DNA of 64,000 bases from Pseudomonadota bacterium. Its GTDB lineage: Bacteria; Pseudomonadota; Alphaproteobacteria; Acetobacterales; Acetobacteraceae. Below, piece after piece: positions 35,202 through 43,375 of the stretch (position 1 is the stretch's first letter; each line of letters starts with the position of its first letter). Position numbers and translations under genes: made by a program. The notes beneath the pieces were generated by a model. It made no database searches and had not been told where the DNA came from. It was given only the letters and a program-made list of their open reading frames with translations. Location: contig JAJZVV010000009.1 in the NCBI GenBank assembly GCA_021845595.1, forward strand, positions 62,001 to 126,000. The letters are read 5' to 3'.

Positions 35202-35621
35202 ATGCGACCGATGCGGACCGTGACGATGGCGCTGCTGGCGGCGACGGCCCTGGCTGGCTGCCAAAGCGCCGCCCAGCATGCCGCCTCGGTGCAGCAGGGC
35301 ATGGACCCCGGCAACCGGCTGACCGTGGGCACCGTGCAGCGCGAGATCCGCGTCGGCATGAGCGGGGCGGATGTCAGCCGCGTGCTCGGCGCGCCGAACG
35401 TGGTGACGACCGACGAAAAGCGGCGCGAGGTGTGGGTGTATGATCGCATCGGCACCGACTACGTGCAGTCCTCGTCCTCCGGCGGCGTGGGGCTCCTGCT
35501 GCTCGGCGCGGAGAGTTCCGCCGGCGCGGCGAGCACGACGCAGCGCACCCTCACCATCGTTATCTACTACGACGAGAACGGGCGGGTGCGGGACTACTCC
35601 TACCGCTCCTCCACATTCTGA
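35202..35621 (+). CDS. BamE/SmpA-like lipoprotein
   Basis: This is a 139-residue lipoprotein with lipobox ALAGC (Cys 20). The mature part has the BamE/OmlA fold signature: TVGTVQREIRVGMSGADVSR and VLGAPNVVTTDEKRREVW, then a Ser/Gly loop and IVIYYDENGRVRDYSYRSS. The start at 35202 is set by AGGAGG six bases upstream (35190-35195). Unlike its neighbours it is not a member of the paralogous family. It may act with them at the outer membrane, but it is unlikely to be the sole BamE of the cell. Confidence 0.8.
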   Translation: MRPMRTVTMALLAATALAGCQSAAQHAASVQQGMDPGNRLTVGTVQREIRVGMSGADVSRVLGAPNVVTTDEKRREVWVYDRIGTDYVQSSSSGGVGLLLLGAESSAGAASTTQRTLTIVIYYDENGRVRDYSYRSSTF

Positions 35622-35624
35622 CGC

Positions 35625-36137
35625 ATGCGGCGGCGTGCGGCGCTGATCCTGCTGGCAGTGCTGTCCGGCTGCGCGCCAACCGTGCAGCAGCAGACGGCGG
35701 CTCTCACGCTCGCGCCCGACAACGCGGCGATGCGCGAACGCCAGACACGGCGGTTCGATACCACCGACGAGGCGCTGCTGCTGCGCGCCTCCGCCGGCGT
35801 GCTGCAGGATTTCGGCTTCACCATCGACGAGACCACCCCCGGCGCCGGACTGATCATCGGCTCGGCGCAACGCCGCACGATCGTTCCGACCGACGTCGGC
35901 GGGGGGATACTTCTAGGCCTGTTGGGCGGGTCCGGCGTGCAGACGATCCGCGTCTCCATCATCTCGCGCCGCTCCACCGATGGTCGGTTCATGCTGGTGC
36001 GGGCCACGTTCCAGCGGCTCGTCTGGGCGGCGAACAACCGGATTTCGGTCGTGGAACAGATCGATGATCCGGTGCTGTATCAGCGCTTCTTCGACAAGCT
36101 CGCTGGAGCCGCGTTCCTGGAGGCGCATCCGATATGA
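35625..36137 (+). CDS. Lipoprotein, third paralogue of the array
   Basis: This is a 170-residue lipoprotein with lipobox AVLSGC (Cys 16). The shared blocks are AAMRERQTRRFDTTDEALLL, LQDFGFTIDETTPGAGLIIG and QIDDPVLYQRFFDKLAGAAF. As in the first copy, a glycine-rich hydrophobic insertion (GGGILLGLLGG) precedes the beta-rich part. It starts three bases after the BamE-like gene and overlaps the next gene (ATGA). Confidence 0.8.
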   Translation: MRRRAALILLAVLSGCAPTVQQQTAALTLAPDNAAMRERQTRRFDTTDEALLLRASAGVLQDFGFTIDETTPGAGLIIGSAQRRTIVPTDVGGGILLGLLGGSGVQTIRVSIISRRSTDGRFMLVRATFQRLVWAANNRISVVEQIDDPVLYQRFFDKLAGAAFLEAHPI

Positions 36138-36568
36138 GTGCCAAACGACGCGCACTGGTGCTGACGTTCCCGGTCGTCGCCGCATTCTCGCTGAGCGCCT
36201 GCATGACCGATTCGCGCACGCAGATACTGGCCAGTGATACGAGCCAGGTGCAGTTGCGCGCGGTGCAGACGCGCGTGTTCGACACCGGGGACCGGGCGAT
36301 GGTGTTCCGCTCGGTGCTGGCGACGCTGCAGGATCTCGGCTTCGTCGTCGACAAGGCCGACGACACTCTCTATCTCGCCTCCGCCACCAAGCTGGGTGGC
36401 TACGTGCTGCGCATGACGGTGCTGGTACAGCCGCGCGGGCCGCGCCAGACGGCGGTGCGGGCGAGCGCGCAATACGACCTCGTCGCCGTGACCGATGCCG
36501 CACCCTATCAGCAGTTCTTCGACGCGCTGGAAAAGGCGATGTTCCTGACCGCGAACAAGATCGAGTGA
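36134..36568 (+). CDS. Lipoprotein, fourth paralogue of the array
   Basis: This is a 144-residue lipoprotein with lipobox SLSAC (Cys 23). The shared blocks are VQLRAVQTRVFDTGDRAMVF, ATLQDLGFVVDKADDTLYLA and APYQQFFDALEKAMFL. It is most similar to the second gene, sharing TATKL/SATKL. It ends the operon; the next gene is convergent. Confidence 0.8.
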   Translation: MSAKRRALVLTFPVVAAFSLSACMTDSRTQILASDTSQVQLRAVQTRVFDTGDRAMVFRSVLATLQDLGFVVDKADDTLYLASATKLGGYVLRMTVLVQPRGPRQTAVRASAQYDLVAVTDAAPYQQFFDALEKAMFLTANKIE

Positions 36569-36638
36569 GGCGGCTTCCGGCAGCCCGCCGGCGCGGTCGG
36601 GCCGTGTACGGGGCGGCGGACGTCCCGCCAGGCCGCGC

Positions 36639-37340
36639 TCACCAGGCGCCCGGCGTGCCGTGGCAGGAGCCGAACCAGCGGATGGTGAGGCCGACGATGT
36701 CGCACACCGGAATCGGCACGGTGGTGACGCCGATCCAGGCCGGATAGGGCGCCGGGCCGGAGGGGCAGCAGCAGCCGGCATAGGCGGCGACGTGGTCGGC
36801 ATAGATGCGCGGCGTCAGCGCCGCCTGGACGAACAGTTGATAGCCGGCGGGGTCGAGCCAGGCAGTCGATTTCGCCGCAGCGGCGGCGAGCTTGAGCGCG
36901 GTCGGCGTCGCCGCCATGCGGGTCTGCAGCGTCTGGCGCACGCAGTTGGCGCTCGGGGAATTGGGCGTGGCGAGGCAGGCGCAGGTGGCGTTGACCACGT
37001 AGGCGTCCGGCAGCCACCAGGCGTTGGCGGCGTAGGCGGCGCAGTTGCCGAACGAGGGCGTGAGGCCGGGCGAGAGCGTGCAGCCGGGCACGTTGCCCGG
37101 CTCCGCCGGCGCGGTGGTCGCGGCCGCCGCGGCGATCTCCGCCGCCGCGGCGTCGGGCGCTTCCTGCCGGCGCAGCGTCTGGACGGGCTCGCGCACCACG
37201 GCCGGCGGATGCACGGGGACGCGGGCGAGATCCCATCCCGGCGCCGGGCCGCGGAACCGGGCTGGCGGCGCGATACGGCCGGCCAGCGGCGGCGCGGCGG
37301 CGGGAGGCGGTCGGGTACGGGCGAGGGGCGCGGCGCGCAT
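36639..37340 (-). CDS. Cysteine-rich hypothetical protein
   Basis: This is a 233-residue protein that is not recognised. The first 80 residues are Pro/Ala-rich and disordered without a clear signal peptide. The remainder carries at least ten cysteines (GCTLSPGLTPSFGNCAAY, TCACLAT, NCVRQTL, GCCCPSG, PVCDIV, GSCHG), suggesting a disulfide-stabilised or metal-binding fold. It is convergent with the lipoprotein array. Consistent amino-acid patterning over the C-terminal 150 residues supports coding, but there is no family match I can name. Confidence 0.55.
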   Translation of the reverse strand: MRAAPLARTRPPPAAAPPLAGRIAPPARFRGPAPGWDLARVPVHPPAVVREPVQTLRRQEAPDAAAAEIAAAAATTAPAEPGNVPGCTLSPGLTPSFGNCAAYAANAWWLPDAYVVNATCACLATPNSPSANCVRQTLQTRMAATPTALKLAAAAAKSTAWLDPAGYQLFVQAALTPRIYADHVAAYAGCCCPSGPAPYPAWIGVTTVPIPVCDIVGLTIRWFGSCHGTPGAW

Positions 37341-37407
37341 CGGCTCTCCTACCGGCTGGATGCCGCGATTCTACGCCAACCCGCGGCGCGAGGCACGCCT
37401 GCGCGTG

Positions 37408-38403
37408 TCAGTTGGCGGTGGCATCGGGCGGGACGGCATCGAGGGCCTTGAGCAGGGCGGGCGCGGGCAGCCGAACCGGCGGCGGCGGCGCGGGGGCGAG
37501 CAGAACGGGGCGGGAGCCGGCAAACAGACGCGTCAGTGCCGCGCCGACGGCACCGAGACCGGAGCCGCCGCCGCCGAGAATCCCGGCCTCGCTGCTGCGC
37601 AGCTCGGTCATCGGCGCCGGCGCCCCGGCGGCAGGGGGAGGGGCGGCAGGAGGTGGTGATGCCGCGGCGGCCGGTTCGGGGCTCGGGCCCAGCGTATAGG
37701 TGGCGAGGAAATGCACCCGCGGCCGCGCCTCGTCCATCGCCACGGCGCGGCCGTGGTCCAGCTCCACGTCCCACGCACCGGCATGTTCCACCTCGAGCCC
37801 GGCGGTGGCGGCGAGCGACACGTCCCAGAGGAAGCGCTGGCGGCCGGCATAGGTGCCGCGGATGATGGTGACGACGCTGCCGGGATGGCGCTGGCGGGCA
37901 CGGGCGATGATCTCGGCGCAGGCGGGGCTTTCCAGCGCGGTGGTGAACGGATCTTCGTCGGCGAGGTGCTGGCGCAGGTCGGCGAACCCGAGCGAGACGC
38001 TGCTGGTACCGCCGGCGCGCAGCAGCGGCTGGTCGAGCACCGCCTTGATCGGGTCGGGCAGCGAAGCGGTGAGGACGAGGCTGGCCTCGTCGCCGATCGC
38101 CGGCAGCTCGGTCACGGCGCGGTCCCGGGCAGGGAAGGCAGTGGGCGGAATGGGGCAGGAGGCGAACGGATCGCGCTCGACGACGAGCACGGTGCCGGGC
38201 GGATAGTCCACGGCGGCGGCGATGACGACGAAGCCGGGGTTGCGCGCCCCGGCGATGGCGCCGGTGAGCAGGCTGGCATAGCGGCCGAGCAGGCGCGTGT
38301 AGCCGGTGGCCGGGTCCGGGCGCCAGAACCACCAATAGAGCGCGGCGAAAAGCAGGGCCAGCACCACGCCCAGGAGACCGAGGCGGACCTTTCCCGCGGA
38401 CAT
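37408..38403 (-). CDS. Membrane-anchored hypothetical protein
   Basis: This 331-residue protein has one N-terminal membrane anchor (LGLLGVVLALLFAALYWWFW), a globular periplasmic region (about 35-240) with GFVVIAAAVDYPPGTVLVVE and CAEIIARARQRHPGSVVTII, and a disordered Pro/Ala/Gly C-terminal third. It is not recognised. It lies between the cysteine-rich gene and the rlpA pair on the same strand, so an envelope role is likely. Confidence 0.6.
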   Translation of the reverse strand: MSAGKVRLGLLGVVLALLFAALYWWFWRPDPATGYTRLLGRYASLLTGAIAGARNPGFVVIAAAVDYPPGTVLVVERDPFASCPIPPTAFPARDRAVTELPAIGDEASLVLTASLPDPIKAVLDQPLLRAGGTSSVSLGFADLRQHLADEDPFTTALESPACAEIIARARQRHPGSVVTIIRGTYAGRQRFLWDVSLAATAGLEVEHAGAWDVELDHGRAVAMDEARPRVHFLATYTLGPSPEPAAAASPPPAAPPPAAGAPAPMTELRSSEAGILGGGGSGLGAVGAALTRLFAGSRPVLLAPAPPPPVRLPAPALLKALDAVPPDATAN

Positions 38404-38467
38404 CGCCGCTCCTGCCGATGACGTGCTAATTACGTCATGGCAACATATGGTCGTCAAGCGGCGCCGC

Positions 38468-38926
38468 TCAGGGCAGCTTCCAGCCCGTCGCCTGCTCGAC
38501 GATGTTGTTCGGGGCGAAATAGCGCGGCGGCGGGGGCTTGGGCGGGGCGAGGGCGACCTGGTAGCGGCAGGTGGGCGTGGTGTAGGTGCCGGTGAACCCG
38601 GTCTCCGCCAGCGTGCCGTCCAGCACCAGCGGCCAGGGCTGGCCGGTCTGGGCGGAGACGAGGTCCAGCCGCGCGTGCACCATGCCGTCCGGCGCGCGGC
38701 TGCCGCGCAGGAGCAGGACGCCATCGGTCGGGCTGAAGATCACGGTGTCGTCGGCGCGGCGCAGCACCAGGGTGGCGGCGTTCGGGCCGGGGCAGTTGGC
38801 GGCGGGGCTCGCCGGATCCGGGGTGGAGCGGCCGACCCAGCGGGCGTCGTAGCCGCCGATCAGGGTCTCGCGCCCGGCGCAGGCGGCGAGCAGCAGGCCG
38901 AGCAGCGGCGCGGCGCGCGCGGTCAG
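38468..38926 (-). CDS. Lipoprotein downstream of rlpA
   Basis: This is a 152-residue predicted lipoprotein: hydrophobic leader and lipobox LLAAC, then GRETLIGGYDARWVGR and ADDTVIFSPTDGVLLLRG, consistent with a small beta-barrel (lipocalin-like) domain. No ATG or GTG is available before the leader in this frame. A CTG at 38926 overlaps the rlpA stop as CTGA and would give a lipidated Cys at residue 16. A rare CTG start by coupling is therefore proposed; a small indel is the alternative. Confidence 0.55.
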   Translation of the reverse strand: MTARAAPLLGLLLAACAGRETLIGGYDARWVGRSTPDPASPAANCPGPNAATLVLRRADDTVIFSPTDGVLLLRGSRAPDGMVHARLDLVSAQTGQPWPLVLDGTLAETGFTGTYTTPTCRYQVALAPPKPPPPRYFAPNNIVEQATGWKLP

Positions 38927-39444
38927 AGCCGGCTGATCTCGACCGGCGCGGTGCCGCGCTGAAGGATGCCGAGCTCGCGGGCGGCGCCGCGCGACAGGTC
39001 GATCACGTGGCCGTGATGGCCGGTGCGATCGGTGACGGTGACATCCACATACCGGGAGGAGCCGAGCAGATGGACGCGGATGTGGCTGCCGAGCGGCAAG
39101 GAAGGGTGCGCCGCCGTCAGCCCGTCCGGCTGGTAGATCGTGCCGCTGGCGGTGCGCCGCCCGACGAACCGGCCAGCATACCAGGAGGCGCGGGCGATCT
39201 CCGTGCCGGAGGCGGTGGTCCACCCGGTTTGCGCCTCGGTGGCGTGGCTGCGCGGGCGCAGACGGGCGCGGGCGAACCGCTTGACGGCATGGCCGCGATG
39301 CGGCTTGGCGGTCGGCACCTTGATCTGGCCGGTCTCGGGCCGCAGACGGTCCCCCGCCAGGGCGGCCTCCGCCTTCGGCGTCGCTGCGAGCAAAGCCGCA
39401 GCGGCCAGAAATCCAGGCAAGAATCGGCGCACCCGATGCAGCAT
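38923..39444 (-). CDS. rlpA: RlpA-like septal ring lytic transglycosylase
   Basis: This is a 173-residue secreted protein with a signal peptide (FLPGFLAAAALLAATPKAEA) and a C-terminal double-psi beta-barrel of the RlpA type: ARASWYAGRFVGRRTASGTI, LPLGSHIRV and DVTVTDRTGHHGHVIDLSRG, with the conserved Asp in TDR. RlpA cleaves naked glycan strands at the septum. There is no SPOR domain. It is the last bacterial-looking gene before the phage late region, transcribed away from it. Confidence 0.88.
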   Translation of the reverse strand: MLHRVRRFLPGFLAAAALLAATPKAEAALAGDRLRPETGQIKVPTAKPHRGHAVKRFARARLRPRSHATEAQTGWTTASGTEIARASWYAGRFVGRRTASGTIYQPDGLTAAHPSLPLGSHIRVHLLGSSRYVDVTVTDRTGHHGHVIDLSRGAARELGILQRGTAPVEISRL

Positions 39445-39866
39445 TTCGGTTCCTCGACACCTTCCGTTCAACAGACCAAGCCCCTTTGGAAAGGCATAAA
39501 GGCCCAGGCAGCGGCAAAAATCAACCCTTGCGTTGGGTGGTGCATCCAATGTGCGCTTTCGCACCCTGCGCGAGAATTGTGCGCCACCCACTCGGCTCTT
39601 GCCCTGTGCCACCGATGGATCCGGAACTCTCGAGGCTATGGCTTGGGATTTTCCCACCCCCGCGCGGCCGGAGCCGGCCCCGCGCGGGGGTGGGCAGGGC
39701 GGGGCGGAGAAAAAATACCTCGCCGCGGATTTTTGTCTTGCCCACACGCCCCAGTCTGACGTATAAACCCCACCATGATGGAGGTTTGCGCGCGCCGCTC
39801 CGGCCGCCGCCTCCCGTCCCATCCCCTCCCGTCCGGCTCTCCCCCTTGCCCGAGGGTTCCCCCGCC
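39445..39866. promoter_or_regulatory. Boundary region between rlpA and the phage late genes
   Basis: This is a 422-base non-coding stretch. It contains a 15-bp perfect inverted repeat, CCCACCCCCGCGCGG at 39653-39667 and CCGCGCGGGGGTGGG at 39680-39694, with a 12-base loop. Further left, TGGGTGGTGCA (from about 39535) and TGCGCCACCCA (about 39580) form an imperfect inverted repeat. Promoters for rlpA (leftward) and for the late operon (rightward) should be here. AAAAAATACC at about 39710 lies in the only AT-rich patch. No tRNA or att-like duplication was seen. Confidence 0.5.
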
Positions 39867-40160
39867 ATGTCCGAGGCGACCGCCGATCATGCCCCGTCCC
39901 CGCTCGCCATCCTCCTCGCCGTCATGCGCGCGAAGTGGCAGGAAGGCGACCTCGACGGCGCCGTCGCGATCGCGCGCATCGCCGCCCCCTACGTCCACGC
40001 CCGACGCTCCAGCATCGCCGATTCCCTCGCTGCCGGCGATCCTGCCCTGTTCTCGGACGCCGAACTCGAGCGCGCTCAGCGCCGAGCGGGCGCTGCGCCA
40101 GCGCATCCGGACCTCTTTGGCCGACTGGGCGCGCCTGGCGCTGGCGCCGCGGGGGCATGA
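39867..40160 (+). CDS. Small phage protein before the terminase (possible small terminase)
   Basis: This is a 97-residue protein beginning MSEATADHAPSPLAILLAVM, then RAKWQEGDLDGAVAIARIAA and FSDAELERAQ, an all-helical pattern. Position directly before the large terminase suggests the small terminase or an associated factor. The last 30 residues are GC-rich low-complexity, and the terminase frame resumes in the +1 direction inside them. The original gene may therefore have ended or fused differently. Confidence 0.6.
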   Translation: MSEATADHAPSPLAILLAVMRAKWQEGDLDGAVAIARIAAPYVHARRSSIADSLAAGDPALFSDAELERAQRRAGAAPAHPDLFGRLGAPGAGAAGA

Positions 40161-41460
40161 GCCGGCGGCGCACCACCTTCGCCTCATCGCCGAACTCGAA
40201 GCCCTCGCCCGCGGGGCATCGGACCGGCTGCTGGTGCTGATGCCGCCGGGCGCGGCGAAATCCACCTACGCCTCGACGCTGTTTCCGGCCTGGTGGTTCG
40301 CTCAGAACCCGGCCAGCCGGGTGATCGCCACCTCGCATACCGCCTCGCTCGCCGGTTCCTTCGCCCGCGAGGTGCGCCGCCTGCTCGACGATCACGGTGC
40401 CCGCCTCGGTTGCCGCCCCGCCGCCGATACGCGCGGCGCCGCCGATTGGGATACGACCGGCGGCGGCGGATATTTCGCCGCCGGCATCCGCGGCCCTGTC
40501 ACCGGCCGGCGCGCCGACCTCATTATTCTCGACGACCCGCTGAAATCCCACGCCGAGGCCGACAGCTCCCGCAACCGCGACGAGATCTGGGCCTGGTTCC
40601 GCAGCGACCTGCTCACCCGGCTGCGCCCGCACGGGCGCGTCGTCGTGGTGATGACACGCTGGCACGAGGACGATCTCGCCGGACGGCTGCTGGAGGATGG
40701 CGGCGGGGAGTGGCGCTGCCTGCGTCTGCCCGCCTTCGCCGAGGCGAACGACCCGCTCGGCCGCGCTCCCGGCGCGGCGCTCTGGCCGCAATGGGAGAGT
40801 CGCGACATGTTGGAGAGAAAGCGCCGCAGCATCGGCGAACGCGCCTTTTCCGCGCTCTATCAGCAGAACCCCGTGCCGCCCGCGGGGCTGGTGTTCGAGA
40901 CCGCGCGCATCGGCCTGAGCGAGGCCGCGCCCGCCGAGGCCGAGCGCGTCCGGGCCTGGGACCTCGCCGCCTCCGCCGCCGCCGACGGCACCGACCCCGA
41001 CTGGACCGTGGGCGTGCGGCTCGCCCGTGAGCCATCGGGGCGCTTCGTCGTCGAGGATGTGGTGCGGATGCAGGGCGGCCCGCACGAGGTGGAAGCGGCG
41101 ATCCGCGCCACCGCCGAACGCGACGGCGCCGCCGTGCGCATCTCCCTGCCGCAGGATCCGGGCCAGGCCGGCCGGTCCCAGGCGCTCTATTTCATCCGCG
41201 CCCTCGCCGGCTTCACCGTCTCCGCCTCACCCGAGAGCGGGGCGAAGACCACGCGCGCGATGCCGGCGGCGGCGCAGGCCAACGCCGGCAACCTGGTGCT
41301 GCTGCGCGGCGCCTGGAACCGCGCCTTCCTCGCCGAGCTGGCGGACTTCCCGGTCGGCCGCAAGGACGACCAGGTGGATGCGCTGGCCCGCGCTTTCGCC
41401 GCCCTCGTGGCCGCACCGCCGCGCACCCGCGCCGTGCGCGTCGGCCTGCTCGGGCGCTGA
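40117..41460 (+). CDS. Phage large terminase subunit
   Basis: This is a DNA-packaging motor protein of about 447 residues. The ATPase domain has a Walker A-like LVLMPPGAAKSTYASTLF and Walker B DLIILDDPLK, then VVVVMTRWHEDDLAGRL. A RuvC-like nuclease domain follows (VRAWDLAAS, FVVEDVVRMQ, DDQVDALARAF). Coding resemblance extends upstream to about 40060 (RALRQRIRTSLADWARLAL) but no ATG or GTG exists there. The TTG at 40117 is the best in-frame start, overlapping the previous gene by 44 bases. Confidence 0.85.
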   Translation: MADWARLALAPRGHEPAAHHLRLIAELEALARGASDRLLVLMPPGAAKSTYASTLFPAWWFAQNPASRVIATSHTASLAGSFAREVRRLLDDHGARLGCRPAADTRGAADWDTTGGGGYFAAGIRGPVTGRRADLIILDDPLKSHAEADSSRNRDEIWAWFRSDLLTRLRPHGRVVVVMTRWHEDDLAGRLLEDGGGEWRCLRLPAFAEANDPLGRAPGAALWPQWESRDMLERKRRSIGERAFSALYQQNPVPPAGLVFETARIGLSEAAPAEAERVRAWDLAASAAADGTDPDWTVGVRLAREPSGRFVVEDVVRMQGGPHEVEAAIRATAERDGAAVRISLPQDPGQAGRSQALYFIRALAGFTVSASPESGAKTTRAMPAAAQANAGNLVLLRGAWNRAFLAELADFPVGRKDDQVDALARAFAALVAAPPRTRAVRVGLLGR

Positions 41461-41515
41461 CCGCTGCGGCGGCGCCCGCTTTTCCCTCATCACGCCCACT
41501 CATCACGGTGGATGC

Positions 41516-42928
41516 ATGTTCGACACCATCGCCGCCGCGATCCCGCGCGATCCGGCCTATGCCGAGCGCACGCGCCGGCTCGACATCCTGCGCCGCGTCC
41601 TGGACGGCACGATCTATGACGCGCTGCCCTACGCCTTCGCCGACGAACGCGGCGCGGCGGGCGAGTATATCCCGCTGCGCCAGCGCGCGCCCTCGGTGCG
41701 CAGCAATCTCTGCCGCATCGTCGTCGACGATTCGGTGGCGCTGCTGTTCAGCGAAGGCCATTTCCCCACCATCGACGCGCCGGACAAGGCGCTGCGCGCG
41801 CTGTTCGTCGAGCTGGCCAAGGAGACGCGGCTCAACGCGGTGATGATCGACGCCGCGCTGCGCGGCGCCGTCGGGTCGGTCGCCATCCTGATGCGCGTGC
41901 TCCGCGGTCGGGTGTTCTTCTCCGTGCTGGAGAGCCTGCATCTGCGCCCTGTGTGGGACGCCGACGCGCCGGACACGCTGGCCAGCGTCACCGAGCGCTA
42001 CAAGGTGCCCGGAGCGGTGCTGGTCGAGCAGGGCTACGAGATCGCCGATCCCGCCGGCGAATACTGGTTCATGCGCCGGTGGGACGAGACCGCCGAGACC
42101 TGGTTCCTGCCGGCCCCGGTGCATGGCCCCGCGACGGCACCGGAGATCGACACCGCGCGCAGCGTCCGCCATGGGCTCGGCTTCGTGCCGATTGTGTGGG
42201 TGAAGAATCTGCCCGGCCCCTCCGCCTCCGGCGAGGACATCGACGGCGCCTGCACCTTCCGCGCCGCGATCGAGACCATGATCGAGATCGACTACCAGCT
42301 CTCCCAGGCCGGACGCGGGCTGAAATACTCTTCCGACCCGACGCTGCTGATCAAGGAGCCGGCGGCTTCGGATGGCGAGATCATCAAAAGTCCCGGTTCC
42401 GCGCTGGTGGTTTCCGAGAAGGGCGATGCCAAGCTGCTCGAGATCGGCGGCACCGCGGCGGCGGCGGTGATCGACTATGTGCGCTTCCTGCGCGAGATGG
42501 CGCTGGAGGCGGTGCACGGCAACCGTGCCGATGCCTCGCGCCTGTCCGCGCCCGCCTCCGGCCGCGCGCTGGAGATGATGAACCAGGGGCTGATCTGGCT
42601 CGCCGACAATCTGCGCATCAGCTACGGCGAGGGCGCGCTGCTCGGCCTGGCGCGCATGGTGCTGCGGGCGGGCGCGATCTACCCGCTGCGCATCGGCGGG
42701 CGCGCGGTGCCGGTGTTCGATCCGGCAACGCGCCTGACCCTCAAATGGCCGCGCTGGTATCCGGCCTCGGCGGCGGACCGGCTGGCGGATGCGCAAGCGC
42801 TCTCCACGCTTGCCACCGCGGGCCAGATTTCGCGCGAGAGCGCGGTCAAGGCGATCGCCGACACCTACGACATCGAAGACGTGCCGGCGGAGCTGCGCCA
42901 GATCGCTGGTGATGAGGAGAAACCATGA
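41516..42928 (+). CDS. Phage portal protein (SPP1 gp6-like)
   Basis: This is a 470-residue portal of the SPP1 gp6/DUF1483-like class. N-terminal YIPLRQRAPSVRSNLCRIVV is followed by DDSVALLFSEGHFP, a central beta-rich wing, the long helix region (TFRAAIETMIEIDYQLSQAG, ASGRALEMMNQGLIWLADNL) and a C-terminal clip and crown. It forms the dodecameric DNA gate at a capsid vertex. It overlaps the scaffold gene by four bases. Confidence 0.85.
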   Translation: MFDTIAAAIPRDPAYAERTRRLDILRRVLDGTIYDALPYAFADERGAAGEYIPLRQRAPSVRSNLCRIVVDDSVALLFSEGHFPTIDAPDKALRALFVELAKETRLNAVMIDAALRGAVGSVAILMRVLRGRVFFSVLESLHLRPVWDADAPDTLASVTERYKVPGAVLVEQGYEIADPAGEYWFMRRWDETAETWFLPAPVHGPATAPEIDTARSVRHGLGFVPIVWVKNLPGPSASGEDIDGACTFRAAIETMIEIDYQLSQAGRGLKYSSDPTLLIKEPAASDGEIIKSPGSALVVSEKGDAKLLEIGGTAAAAVIDYVRFLREMALEAVHGNRADASRLSAPASGRALEMMNQGLIWLADNLRISYGEGALLGLARMVLRAGAIYPLRIGGRAVPVFDPATRLTLKWPRWYPASAADRLADAQALSTLATAGQISRESAVKAIADTYDIEDVPAELRQIAGDEEKP

Positions 42929-43323
42929 GCGACGACACCGAAGACGCCCCAAGCATCGAGACGTTGCAGGCCCAGCTTGCCGAATTGCAGGACCGCATCG
43001 CTGCGGCCGATGCCGAGGCGCGGGCGCGCGTCGTGCGGGCCGAGTTGAAGGCGGCGGCGGCGCGCGCGGGGATGGTGGATCTCGACGGGCTCAAGCTGGT
43101 CGATCTCTCCGCCGTCGCGCTCGACGACAAGGGCGAGGTGGTGGAGGCGGAGGCACTGATGACACGGCTCAAGCGCGACAAGCCGTGGCTGTTCGGGCTG
43201 CACGGTTCTTCGTCCTCGCGCGCCTCCGCGCCGCCGGCGCAGCCACCGCGCATGAAGCTCGCGCGTGAGATGACCGACGACGAATACCGCGCCGCGCGCG
43301 CGGCGCTGCTGCGGCCGCGCTGA
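42925..43323 (+). CDS. Phage capsid scaffolding-like protein
   Basis: This is a 132-residue protein. The first 50 residues form a charged coiled coil (SIETLQAQLAELQDRIAAAD), and the remainder is hydrophilic and ends in a basic helix. Coiled-coil composition, small size and location between portal and capsid fit a scaffolding protein (GP20-like). There is no sequence-diagnostic motif beyond that. Confidence 0.65.
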   Translation: MSDDTEDAPSIETLQAQLAELQDRIAAADAEARARVVRAELKAAAARAGMVDLDGLKLVDLSAVALDDKGEVVEAEALMTRLKRDKPWLFGLHGSSSSRASAPPAQPPRMKLAREMTDDEYRAARAALLRPR

Positions 43324-43375
43324 GGCGGCAGGCTGATCCATCGTCCAACGCTCTGTGACCGACAAGAGGACCCCA

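Noticed and set aside
39445-39866. Search for a tRNA or att duplication at the phage boundary
   Set aside because: No cloverleaf or CCA-ended tRNA-like sequence and no repeat of this region was seen elsewhere in the window.
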